A DNA stretch of 64,000 nucleotides, taken from Congeria kusceri (Eukaryota > Mollusca > Bivalvia > Myida > Dreissenidae). Positions 24,161 to 36,655 of this stretch are shown piece by piece (position 1 is the stretch's first letter; the number at the start of each line of letters is the position of its first letter). The translations under genes were made by a program, and so were the position numbers. The stretch lies in the NCBI GenBank assembly GCA_027627225.1, contig CM051036.1, positions 40,867,926 through 40,931,925 of the forward strand. The letters run 5' to 3'. Under the pieces are notes generated by a model. It had not been told where the DNA came from and did no database searches. It saw nothing but the letters and a program-made list of their open reading frames with translations.

Positions 24161-25376
24161 CCTCTTAATTGAACTGCAGATATAACTATATTGCTATATA
24201 AGTAATATAAAGATGCAATATATAAGGTCTATCTCCATCATAAAAATGTTTGAATTGTTAGTTCCTCAGTAAAAAAAAATAATGTATCTGAATAATAAGT
24301 TATTTGAAGTAGACAAATGTTGCAGTAGACAAATGTTTGGTACTGGTTATACATTTTGTCTTGTCTATAGTGACTTTATTATTTCATTGTTTTCCATTAA
24401 AAATGATTAGATAATTATTGTTATGAATGAAGTTACCTAAAGACTAATGTTTATTGTATGCATTTTACCTATGTATTTGTTACATACTTATATAATATAG
24501 TTGCTAATTTTTGCTATGTAATTCTTGTATTTAACAGTTATATGTTGTGAAGTGAATGGTTGTAACATAAGTTGTTTTGTATTAAGTTTTTTTTACAGTT
24601 ATTGTTATGGTAAACAGGGAATACCATTGTAAAAAGTCAAAAATATAATAAACATCTTTCACATAATGAAATATGTATTTATCTGCATGAATTATTTTCA
24701 GAAATGCATGTTGTAATGTTCATTTTAAAATTTTGTTAGGGAATATCCGTATGAACCCTGACAGAGAAATGACTACTATTCTTATTTCATATTGTTAACA
24801 TCCTATGATGCAGGTATTGTTTAACGAAAACGAATTCCTTTTTGATTGTATTTATTTAAAATCTCTTCACAAATCTTACAATGAAACAAACATATGACAT
24901 AACTAATGAACTGCAGTACGTTGTGATAGCATCATATTTAACTTAATTACCAAAAATTGCTCTAGTTCTACTGTGCATAGTGTAATAACAAACATACCTA
25001 AACAGACATATTTTCTGGGGGTGGGGCTGTTAATACATGTAGCTTATTGCACATGATACCTGCGCCCAAAATTCTTGTAAAAAATAATGTTCTAATGCAA
25101 TAAAATCCAGTTGTACTAGCATTACAATCATGACTGTGATCCAACCAGGTAAAGTCATTTGGACATTTAAAATGAGATTCATGGTAACATGTATAAGAAG
25201 GTATAGCTAAGAAATTGCAGTTTAAAAATGAGATCATGTGATATACATGGAAGTCATGAAACACCTTTCATTACACATATAAAGTACAGCTCTGCTGTAT
25301 TCACTTAATCACTTGTCTTTACAGTGTCACAATATGATTTGTTTCACCTGTGAAACAATGTTACCTATTACCAGTA
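24161..25376. other. No gene seen
   Basis: Very AT-rich intergenic sequence between the repeat tract and the 3' end of the ankyrin gene. The only long open frame (24998-25264, minus) has no protein features. Confidence 0.5.
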
Positions 25377-25382
25377 TTTATT
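25377..25382 (-). terminator. Candidate poly(A) signal of the ankyrin/SOCS gene
   Basis: AATAAA on the minus strand, 80 bp beyond the stop codon at 25462. This is a normal position for a short 3' untranslated region. Confidence 0.45.
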
Positions 25383-25461
25383 ATAGCATGTAAATGTAAA
25401 ATGCTATTTAATAAATAATTACTTTTCATACATAACCCTGTAAATCATTGCATTTTATCCA

Positions 25462-28400
25462 TCATTTACAGTAGTCGCAACATCTGTCAGCTTTATCTTC
25501 ATGCTCATGCTTACATTTGCCATTGACCTGAGAGTTGTCATGTCTAACATCATCATCGTCAATGCTTGAATCAGATTCTGAGGAGCTTGAAAATTCTATT
25601 GGAGGACAGTATTTCCTGGAACAGATTGTTGGGCAGTCAACTGGACATTCACCTTTCATGTCCAGAGGAGTTTTATCGAATATTTCATCACGTACATGTG
25701 ACTTGTATGCACAGTACTCCAGTAAGTTTTCTGGCAATTTGAGTTTCTTCAACTTGCTTTCTGGGTATTTGCCCATCAGTCTGAAAATCTTGCTTCTGCA
25801 CAACTGCCTTAAGGACCTCACCTTCTCTGATTCCTGTTCCAGCCATTTGATAATATCCGGTCTGCGATAAATGGACACTGGCCATTCATGAGCTCTGACC
25901 CATGGCTCTTGTAAGACTTGGGGATAAACTGCTGCCATAAACTTGACCAGTTTCATAAGAGTCTGGTCAACTGCCATGTAGAAGTAGGATTCCCCCCTCT
26001 TCTTTTCAAGTTCACAACCCAGGTGGATCAGAGTCATAGCCTCTTGCTCACAGTGAAGATTAATAGCCTGAGACAATGGAGTTTCTTTCCATTTGTATCG
26101 TTTATTCATCTTGTAGCCGTACTCTACCAAGAGTTTCACCATAGCAGGGTTTCTGTGTTCTATTGCAACAGTCATTGGGGTGATTCCATTGTTGCTCTTT
26201 GCGTGGATCTTGATGTCGTTCTTCAGAAGGTACTCTGCTATTTCAAACCGCTTGTATGCAACTGCAAAGTGTAGAGCAGTGAAGCCTTCTTGCGTCTTTG
26301 CATGGATCTTGCACAGGGCATTCACTAGGTGTTCCACTATGTCTAAATTGTTCATCTGTACAGCTCTGTGGAAAAAAGTAAAACTTGTTTAACTATTCAA
26401 GTAGTTAGTATATTTATAATTGTACAATTCAATCTATGATTACATTGCCATAACATACCAAGATAGTAGTTACACTTTACTAGCACACCAAACCTGATTA
26501 ATTTTGATCCGCTAGGCAAGTATACAGGTCAAATGAAATATGCTTTTGCTCGTCACATTAAGATTTTATTTGTAATCCATTGTTGTTAATTATAGATACA
26601 AATAGAAATAGTGCAAAACATGTATTGTATCTGACGAAATAATAGTGTGCTGCCCAATGAATGACATGATCAGATCAAGCTAAGAAAATATAGGACCATA
26701 ATCCTTTATCATAATAGTAAATGTGGATAGGAATTACAACTGCTTCCTACTTGATAAGAGGTGTTGCACAGTTCAGTTCCTTGCCCATCCGGCGCATGTT
26801 CACATCAGCCTCGGCATGTATGAGAAGCTGTAACACATCAGCACTGTTACTGAGGATGGCGCGATACAGGGGGCTGGTGCCCGTCTCCTTGTCTATAAAA
26901 TTCACGTCACATTCTGCACCTTTCGTGTTCAACAAGATGTCTGCAATGTCTGCGTTTCCTTTCCATGCCGCTATCCTGCAGAATGAACAATGTGTGTTAT
27001 GTTTTGTTTTTAAAGAATTCAGCCCACACCGAAATGTAGGAAAATATGTTTTTCACTGTTAGCTTATTTATTCACATAATTATGGCTAGAAATGTATTTA
27101 AAATTGAGAATATAACATATTTTGATATAACTGAGATTAAAGTGATCAATTAACAAGAAACTAAAGCATTGTTTATATGAGCCCTGAATGGACAGTGACT
27201 TGCCCAAATCGATACATATTAATTGAAAATAGGTCACAAATACTCTTACATACTTTATTATACTTTGTAAGAACTAATAAAATAGGATTTATATTCAGAG
27301 TTCTAAAGTCATTTTTAAGTGAAAAAAACAACATGTCTTGACTGTTACTCTTCTACATGGCTTTATACATTTTCGCCATTAAAATGTCAGGTTATTAGAT
27401 TAAAATTTAAGCTCATTTAATTATTCAGAGAATTGCACATCTGTACTGCCTGTTCGGTTTTCCCATAAACTGATATCTGATTGTCAGTTTCAGTCATTTT
27501 TCTGTCATAAATAAAGCTGATTCACTATGCTCAATTGTGCAATATAAAAATTTCAGGATCATGCAGCCAGATCTTAATGAAAAGAACACCTGTGGTATTC
27601 ACTTGCCATATTTGTAAATGCCTGTCATGTACACTTACCATATTGGTCTGCGGCCTGCTTTGTCCTCCTGGTTTACGTCAATCTGTCGTGCTTTTTTGCT
27701 GGTCAGAAGCAGCTTCACCATCTCAGTGTTGTCAGTCTCGCAGGCTGCAATCAGGGCTGTTGGGCAGTTCGGATCATTCAAATCTCTTGTGTTAAAATTC
27801 AAGTTCTTCTGCCTGAATATGGACTTGACTTTCTGCAAAGAGCCCTGCCGAATGGCATCAAAGAACAACAGAGTTTTGGGGTCTATAGGCATAGCAAGTG
27901 GTGCAGAGACTTGCTCTTTTGATGGTTTGCGCACTTCCTTTACGTATTTTGATTTTCCATTCTGTATCAGCATAGCCTCTGCCTCTGTGACATTCTCTGT
28001 TGTCTCTAGAAGAGTGTTTACCTTGCCTTTATCCCCAAGTGAAAGGTGGCGAACTGCCTTGTGTTCTGAACCACTGTAAACAATGTTTACAAGTATGAGT
28101 TTAATGTTTACTCATATCCACTGGCTTCTGTCAACGTTACATCAGTAAATTTTAACTTGATCCTACAAATTTTAATTTGCCGTCTAGCTACATTTGTTTA
28201 GATTTAAGTGTTGTCAACTTGTAACAATTAGATAATTAGATAAAGGTTCATTTATTAGTGCTTTATTAAAGGGTGTAATCTGTAAAAGCAGTCTTTTGAA
28301 AACACAGTAAAAATTTAACAGTTAAACTAAATGCATAAAATACGTAGTGAAATTCTCTGACAAAAAAATATTGCCCATCAAATTAATAACTTGGTAAGAT

Positions 28401-31400
28401 TGCCCATCAAATGAATAACTGGGTCAATAAAACAGAGTTGTCACCCTTGGATTTTTAACACGGATTCCTTAGCACTAAATGAACTGAATTTTATAACCAA
28501 CCATTTCCTTTTGGTGTACATGTCTTTTTTACTTGCATGATAACGACAAAACATTAAATGGAATTTGTAAATAATTCTGTGAATCCAGGTGGTAATATTA
28601 TGTGGTTGCATCGATAATACCAGACTTAAACATGCATTAAAGTTACATTCATTAAATTTTGGATACATAAAGTGGCTTTTATTAAACGCTCTTCACTGAT
28701 ATACAGATACTTTCTCAATCTTAAAGCGCCCTATTGAATCTACAGATTAAGTTGAAATTAATCAAGCCTGCTCTGTGCACTAATAGCTGATGTTTTATGT
28801 AAAGAGGGTTTTAAGTGCATGCATTTGTTATCATTTCTCGCATGGGGACAGGTTTCAAGTATCATTTTATTTCAACTGAATTCAAAAATATATACATGTA
28901 AGAATAATATTAGTGGAATATTAGTGGAATAATAAAAACAGGATTGCACAAACAAACTTTGGCTACATTCTGCTTTTATAATAACGCTTCTTTGTGATTG
29001 TGCCATTACTAAACAGAAATAGAAATTTTAGTTTATTAAAAATATTATTTTATATATGTACTAGTCCATTCAATAAGTGATATTTATTTATTGTTCTTTA
29101 CTGATAATTTGTATTCCAATTATTCATTGTTTTAATGACATAAAATATACATGTGCAGGCTTATGCCATACAAATACAGTTAAAGCTATTTAGGCTAACT
29201 TTCTTTCAAATGAACACCAGGTCTAACGACATGTTAATGAGTCTGATTTTAGTAACTTAATTTCTGACTCTTATCCATTGATATTTGATTCCACATTAAC
29301 TTAATTGCATGTACCGTTTGCTGAATAAGACTTATTTCCACTGTAGTGTTTAACTTGTCCCAATTTACGATGTGACAATAATAATAAAATCCACAATGAG
29401 TAATATTTTTATGGAGCATCATTTGTAATATATTCAAAGTTTGCAAAAAAGTATGATGTTGCAGGATAGTAATTGTTTCACATATTGTGTTGAGTTCTAA
29501 CATTATTTTCTTCACATCATTGTCCGTTATTTAGGACATTTAATGCCCAATTGACTAAAAAAACATGCTAAACAAATCAGAAAACACAAAACAAGTATTA
29601 AACATACAAAAATGATTAAAATTGGAGTTTATATCCTTAGAATTGTCATTCATCCATTAATTAATTGATTAATAAATATACTGGCCAGGGTAAATATATA
29701 TAAACTAAACTTCACACAATGGAAAATCAATGTAAATGGTCACAAAATAAGGATTGCTTTCAAAGCTTAATGAGCAACGTATTTTCATTCTTTATTACCA
29801 TCCTGAATAGTACTTTGAAAATGTTTTATAGTTTGAAATCACACAACTCCCGTTCCCAACAACAAAACTACCATAGGTAAATAGAACTGGAGCCACTGGA
29901 TTGAAGCGTCGATTTGCCCCAAATGTGATTAACACCTTATATAGACATAATGGTGGTGAATCAATATGGCCTTATATTGTCCATGATAGTTCTAACATTG
30001 AAATCAAATCATGCTGTTTAAATATGGTACCTGTATATTTCTTTAGCTTTAGGTTCTGACTATCCCATTTTTATTTGTTTTCTTTTTAAATACAACAACC
30101 TGAGCTGTATATATGTGTATTTTAAATACATGTCAGACTATTATTCAGCTGATCCAGATGGTGATGGTGATCAGCATCAAAATCTAATAATTTGTTAATT
30201 GGCCCATTTCCAACCTTTCAAGAAAAGTTCATGCAAATAATTTCATAACTGCGTTAAGTTGCTAATAAACCAACACAACCAAAACGTAACCTCTTTTACA
30301 GAGGTAATATCTGTGAAGCAAGGATAAATATGATTGCTAACATCACATATGATTGCTCTATAAAAGAAATGTATACACTTCATTGAGCAATGTGTGAATA
30401 AGTATAATGGAAATTGATTTCATGTAATAATTAACTAGTTAAGCATGAAGGTAGAAATAAAGGTCAGCATAAATAAAAGTAATGCATAATAGACATATTA
30501 GTCCAGCATAACACATGACAAAGTCTAGCATAAGTCAAGAGTTCAACATAAAGGAGAGTCTGGCATAAAATAAATGACGATAAGTGGTGAGCAAACTGGA
30601 CAGACAAATGCGAGGAATAATTATTACAGAATGATGGCTTGATGCATTCCAATTTTAAGGTATTTTCTGTTTCAAGGAATTCTCTTCTTAACATAAATCT
30701 AGTGTAGGCGGAAAGTGTCGTCCCGGATTAGCCTGTGCAGACTGCACAGGCTAATATCTGGGATGAAACTATATGCACATGCATTAAGCCAGAGTTTTCC
30801 ACGACACGCCTCAAATGAAATTCAGCATAAATGATTGTTATATTAGATAATGTGAGTCAAATAATGAAGGACGACAGTCTAGCACAATTACTGAGTGAAA
30901 GTCAAGCATAATCCATTCTTGAAATCCAAATGAAAGTGGATTAATATGATTGCATAAGTTAGTACCTTTAAGGTTTTAACAATGTATAATTAACATTTTA
31001 GCTTAATAATTATGTTTACATATCAGCTCTAAAGCTGAATACAAACAAATAATAATGGAATTGCAATTCCTTTTCAATTTGAACAATCCTGGCTGCCAAT
31101 CTAATCAGGTTGTTAGCTTAATCAGGGAGCTCTAATCAGGTGTAAAGTATTAGCGAATTAGCAGTTGATTAATATGTACCGAAGCAAATTGTTATTATTC
31201 AGTTGTGAAAGTTAATTAAGCCTATTTTAAAGGTAGAATTATTGTAAATAATTATAAGGTCATTGACAAAATTTGGAGAATTGTCCAAAAGCTATTGCAG
31301 ATCTGGATTTTGTTCAATGTAATTACCAGGCGGTGGCAAATATAATAATTGCGATTTTTTTCCGATTTGATATTTCATCATAAAACTCATTAGATACTTG

Positions 31401-31847
31401 ATACAAATGAATTTTTAAAGATATATCCAATATAAATAATATGTGCAATTTCAATTTCGATATCATGAATGTTGCATGTGTAATTATATTTTACCAGTTA
31501 TTCTACTCAGAAAATGACTTCTTATTTTACTCATAAAGTTAGTAGCAGCCACATGTTTAAACCTTACTATGATAAGCTTCACCATGATCATAAATAATTT
31601 AAAGATCATTTTTTATGACGAATCATCATGAAATGACAAGCAATAACTTTTCAAACAATAGTATGTTTTTAGAGATGCATTACCAGATATAGAAAGAATT
31701 TCAAACTTTTTACTTTACTTGCCATAGATCTTTAAACATTTAATGAAATGAAAAGAACAAAAGATATTAAATATGTGTTCACTTTTTAACTTACTTCTTG
31801 GGTTGTGAAATAACCCCATTCCTCTGAGATTTAACTTGCTTCTTCAT
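25462..31847 (-). CDS. Ankyrin-repeat and SOCS-box (ASB-like) protein, 538 aa, four coding exons
   Basis: Coding exons are 31847-31795, 28073-27639, 26975-26751 and 26365-25462. GT-AG borders and phases agree at each join and the total is 1617 nt. The ATG at 31847 has an in-frame TGA 12 bases upstream. The 17-residue first exon (MKKQVKSQRNGVISQPK) joins to NGSEHKAVRHL. About nine ankyrin repeats span residues 85-400; clear ones are TALIAACETDNTEMVKLLL, TPLIKAVQMNNLDIVEHL and TALHFAVAYKRFEIAEYLL. A SOCS box follows at 422-455: SLRQLCRSKIFRLMG, then KLPENLLEY. In known ASB proteins the box recruits Elongin B/C and Cullin-5 while the ankyrins select the substrate for ubiquitination. The substrate here is unknown. 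After the box comes an 80-residue Cys-rich, acidic tail. It is probably cytosolic, as no signal peptide or membrane segment is seen. Confidence 0.88.
25714..25815 (-). other. SOCS box of the ankyrin protein
   Basis: The BC box SLRQLCRSKI fits the small-L-x-x-x-C-x-x-x-aliphatic consensus for Elongin C binding. About 16 residues later LKLPENLLEY corresponds to the Cul5 box, where LPLP is usual. Here it is LPEN, so Cullin binding could be weaker. Confidence 0.75.
28074..31794 (-). other. Intron 1 of the ankyrin/SOCS gene
   Basis: A 3.7-kb intron, inferred because the short first exon ends AA|GTAAGT and the second starts after TTTACAG with the complementary phase. It is AT-rich. The only identifiable content is the half foldback element at 30655-30822. 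Confidence 0.7.
30655..30822. mobile_element. Half copy of the foldback MITE family
   Basis: It contains the inner loop (CTGTTTCAAGGAATTCTCTT, TTAACATAAA) and one arm (GGCGGAAAGTGTCGTCCC, GATTAGCCTGTGCAGACTG, TGCACATGCATTAAG, CACGACACGCCTCA). The opposite arm present at 59222 and 56017 is missing. It is therefore a truncated copy. Confidence 0.75.
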
Positions 31848-33209
31848 GTTTGCCAATCAACACTAGTCTTTCTATCAATCAACACTTTTGCTGTTGTTGC
31901 TGTTCCCCAAGTCTATTGCACTATATTTACATTAGTTATTATTTATTCCTATTATCTAAGCATATTGATTTATAATGACAGAAATATTGTTATTTTATTT
32001 CACAGTCATTTTTTCTTATTAGATTATGTACTACAGTTTTCTATTTCTTTGTTTAATTAACACTCGATACAACAACATCAGTTTATTATTATATACAATT
32101 TTATTATGTCCTTTTGTGCATACGATTAATTTAAGAAAAGAAATTCACAGTATCAGTTCAAAATTTCTGTTGTAATCTGTGTTGTAATCTCTATTTTAGT
32201 ATACAATGTCATACACTATACTTAGTTGAACTCACTTATTCCAACATTTAAAGTTTACAAACCCATTAAAATGAAGTTCACCATACTTTAGGCCTAGCCT
32301 CTGTCTGAAAGCACTCCAACTACCAGATAGCTAATCAGTCAATGGTAGGAACTTCAAATGTCACAGGCTTTGGCAGACCTATAAATATTGATCTATTTCA
32401 TTTTAATTCCTAGATCATCAGTTTATTTCTAGCCATTGTGTTTGTGATGTCAGGATAAATTAGAATTTCTATTCACTGAATAACTTCATTTTAGCTGTAT
32501 TGATACACCTGTTATAAACTGCCGCATTTCATGTCCAATCAATACACACGTTATCAATGCAGTACCTAATTAAAGAAGAAAAAGTTGTTTATATTGGTTT
32601 TAGTTTTCAATAGTTTTCAAAATTTTAAAAGGTATCAGTTAATTCTTTAGATTACTGACACTCTTAATAACATTACATTATATTGTTCACATTAAATTGT
32701 TCAGACAAAATCTTGTGTCCTTTGATTGGTCTTTCTAATTTTCTTCTTGGGAGAAATGTGATACAAAGGAAATGAGACTTTCAATAAATCAATGCTTACA
32801 AAACTTATAATGTCGTTTGTATGACTAACTGACAATTAAGTTATTGTCCATGTCGACACAATAATTGTTTTTTCCCATTAATTTCCATTAGTTATGCACG
32901 ATTATTATAGTTATGGGATCTAGTAATTTGTATTTTTTTGCATACAGTATTCAAATTTATCTGTTTAACCTACATAACATACACTCAACAAACGTTATAA
33001 TGCATTAAATGGCTAATGCATACATTTAGTCTGTGGTGTGTTATAACTTGCCTAGTGTATGTACGTCTGTTTCTATAAAATAAAAAGATTTATTACTATG
33101 AAATCATAAAATATACGGTCTACTACTATTGTAACCATGCTTAATCAACAGCTTGCAATATGCCAACTTTGGAATCGATTACTGTCCTTGTTATGCATCT
33201 CCAGTGATG
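31848..33209. other. No gene seen; upstream of the ankyrin gene
   Basis: The promoter of the minus-strand ankyrin gene should lie here. The sequence is uniformly AT-rich and no core promoter element can be assigned with confidence. Confidence 0.4.
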
Positions 33210-33605
33210 TGGTTTTTTTTTTAATTTTAGTGCACTTATAGTTGGATCCACTAATATTATAGTGATGTGATCTTTTTTGGTGCAGTTATAGTTTGATCCA
33301 CTAATATTATAGTGATGTGATCTTTTTGTGTGCAGATATAGTTTGATCCACTAATACTATAGTGATGTGATATTTTTAAGTACCATTATAGTTCTATCCA
33401 CTATTAGTATAGTGATGTGATCTTTTTTTGTGCATTTATAGTTAGATCCACTAATATTATATTGATGTGATCTTTTTTTGCAGTTATAGTTAGATCCTTT
33501 AATATTATAGTGATGTGATGTTTTTTAGTGCAGTTATAGTTTGATCCACTAATATAGTGATGTGATCTTTTTGGCGCAGTTATAGTTAGATCCACTAATA
33601 TTATA
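33210..33605. repeat. ~50-bp minisatellite, about 7-8 copies
   Basis: The motif ATAGTGATGTGATCTTTTTT followed by GTGCAGTTATAGTTTGATCC and ACTAATATT recurs. AGTGATGTGA falls at 33261, 33311, 33361, 33411, 33461 (as TTGATGTGA), 33509 and 33556. The period is 50 bp, shrinking to 47-48 in the last units. The minus-strand open frame across it is a by-product. Confidence 0.85.
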
Positions 33606-35284
33606 AGTTTTATGGACTGAATACACTGAACGTATAATTTACGTACCAGAATGCTTACTGACTGTGTTGGTTGGTTTCATTCATTTATTAATCTCAAGAC
33701 CGTATTGAACTTATAAAAAGTATTTTGTTCATTCTATATACAAGGCTATTAAAACATTCACACACACATGCATGTACAAATAAACACTAACTAGAAATAG
33801 GAATTGCCATTTCACATTTTTTCTTGAAATCAGATTTAATCTTACATTAAAGACATTGCTATACAGTTAACATGCACTACAGATAAACGATACTCAATTT
33901 GAACATTGTGCAGTGCATTTGTAGTCCCTTACAAGAACATATTGCTTATCTAATGGTGTGCTTCTGAAGTCAACACAAATCTTTCCTGTTCCTTAAATAT
34001 TAATGCAGCAAATGCCATTGTAAACAAAATCGCCCTATTCAGTTACTGGTACTTTTGACATTTTTATAAATATTTTTTATAGAAAATACATTAAGTGCAG
34101 ATCCATTTATAAATTACTTAATTGTATTTGTTTTTCTTTGTTGTTTTTTTTCTGAATTAAAGAGAACACTTACCTTGTAGTCTTATTTATAAGACGTGCA
34201 ACAAATTTAGTGTTACTTTTTATATGGGACTATATTTGTTGAAAGAAATCTTGCCCATATAAAAAGTAGCTCTATATTTGCTGAGCGCTAACAAGTTATG
34301 CTAACTTACCTTGTAGCCATTATACTCTCTTAATTTGTATTGTAATTTCAATCCAAAGGAACCATTGTAGTCCACTTTTATTGGATAAGTCACATGATTA
34401 TTCAAAACTCTTGAGCATCAAATCCATTAATCACTGTTTTAAATATCGTTGTTCATATTAATAAATCTCTATCACTTAAATGTTTTAATTTTAATTTCCA
34501 TTTGTTATTACATATTTTTATAACAAGTTATATAAAATGTTCTCAAATCAGGAGCATTTGAGTTTAAACATAAACGTCGAAAGCCAAGATCTGGTAAAGA
34601 ATAAATAAATTAATGAACTGTTAACGAAAATAACAAAACTTGTATTTCAAAACACCCATGGAAATCCAAATCCAGTGATCCGATGGCCTGTTTCTATTGT
34701 CTTTTGTGAATAGAAGTTATTGTTAATGTGTAATTAATGAAAGGTTTGCAGTCTTTTATGGTACATAAAGTATCACTATTTCTAACTCTGATTTTCAGAG
34801 CTAGTTGTTTAAGTAATCTGCTTTTATAATATTATCTAATACATGGTACCAACAGTGTTATGCTCCTTTTTCGGCTTTATGGAAACTAATTTTTAAACAT
34901 GAACACAAATATATTATGTTTATTACCAGTTGTTTTCATCTAAACAATTCTGCAACAGTATTATTAATTCATGAATTGTTATAAGGTTGTCCTTGTATCG
35001 GGACACTAAACTTGTGATAAACAGCTCTGGAGTCATCCAGTCTATAAAAAAATTAAAAGATTTATGAAATATGACAACTAAGTGGTTGCAACATGGTTAT
35101 TGTTATGTGCTACAGTCTGTAAAAATGCAAGTGATAAACATGGACGCGTCGATACAGGTAAATTAGATAATTTATCAATGCAATGATTGCAGCGTGTTTA
35201 TAAATGGAAAAGTACGATTCCCCCTGTTCACAATATATGGTTGATCCCCTAATTATCAACAAAATTTAAACCTCATTCTTTCTT
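33606..35284. other. No gene seen; one perfect hairpin
   Basis: AT-rich. The only structure noted is the pair TACTTTTTATATGGG (34214-34228) and its exact inverse CCCATATAAAAAGTA (34254-34268), a 15-bp stem with a 25-base loop. Confidence 0.5.
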
Positions 35285-36655
35285 GTTATTAACCAAATTT
35301 TCCGAAGAAAAATTTCGGTTATTAGATTGGGGATATGTCGTTGGGCGGGCGGGGTGGCGGCGTCAACTTTTTGTTTCCGCTCTCTAACTCGAAAATGGAT
35401 TGAGATATTTTAATGAACTTCATACATAGATACCTTATATCGAGACCTTGCTTGGGATTGCATATGGAGTGGGTGGGGTCAAGGTCACCATTGCTAAAAA
35501 TAGGAAAACGGTTTCCACTCAATAACTTGAGAATGCATTAAGATATTTTAATGAAACTTCATACATAGATACCTTATATCGAGACCTCGCTTGGGATTCA
35601 TATGGGGTGGGTGTGGTCAAGGTCACCGTTACTAAAAATAGAAAAACGGTTTCCGCTCAACAACTTGAAAACGCACAAATATATATTACAATGAAACTTC
35701 ATACATAGATACCTTATATTGAGACCTCGCTTGGGATTGCATATAGGGTGGGTGGGGTCAAGGTCAAAGTCACCGTTACTAAAAATAGAAAAACGGTTTC
35801 CGCTCAATAACTTGAGAAAAATGCATCGAGATATTTTAATGAAACTTCATACATATATACCATATATTGAGACCTCGCTGGGCATTGCATATGGGGTGGG
35901 TGGGGTCAAGGTCACCATTACTAAAAATAGAAAAACAGTTTCTGCTCAATAACTTGAGAAGGCATCGAGATATTTTAATGAAACTTCATACATATATACC
36001 TTATATCGAAGCCTTGCTTGAGATTGCATATGGGGTGGGTGTGGTCACGGTCAAGGTGACAGTTACTAAAAATGGAAAATGGTTTCTGCTTAATAATTTG
36101 AGAGCGCATCAATATATTTTAATGAAACTTAATACATAGATACCTTATATTGAGACCTCTCTTGGGATTGCATATGTGGTGGGTGGGGTCAAGGTCACCA
36201 TTACTAAAAATAGAAAAACGGTTTTTGCTCAATAACTTGACAATGCGTCAAGATATTTTAATGAAACTTCATACGTAGATACCTTATATCGAGACTTCGC
36301 TTGGGATTGCATATAGGGTGGGTGGGGTCAAGGTCTATATTACTAAAAATAGAAAATGGTTTCCGATCACTAACTTTAGAATGCATCAAGATATTTGAAT
36401 GAAACTTCATACAAAGATACCTTGTATCTAGACCACGCTTGGGATTGCATATGGGCTGGGTGAGCTGAAGGTTAAGGTCAATGTTACTAAAATACAAAAA
36501 CGGTTTCTGCTCAATAATTTGAGAACGCACGGCGATATTTTCATGAAACTTCATACATAGATACCTTATAATGAGACCTCCCTGAGGAATGCATATGGCA
36601 CCCAGAACTTTCGTTGATTATTTTGCTGAATTTTATGCATTTCATTCGAAAAATT
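35285..36655. repeat. Tandem-unit block R9, ~150-bp units, about eight copies
   Basis: The start CCGAAGAAAAATTTCGG is a hairpin. Units carry GTTTCCGCTCAATAACTTGA, TTTTAATGAAACTTCATAC, ATAGATACCTTATATCGAG, ACCTCGCTTGGGATTGCAT and GGTGGGTGGGGTCAAGGTCA. Every open frame in this interval is a translation of the repeat. Confidence 0.85.

Noticed and set aside
25535..26392. Plus-strand frames of 70-118 aa opposite the last ankyrin exon
   Set aside because: Antisense shadows of the ankyrin/SOCS coding exon.
35322..36554. Set of frames containing NRFSIFSNGDLD-like and LHTYIPYIE-like repeats on both strands
   Set aside because: Open on both strands because they translate the ~150-bp tandem unit of R9.
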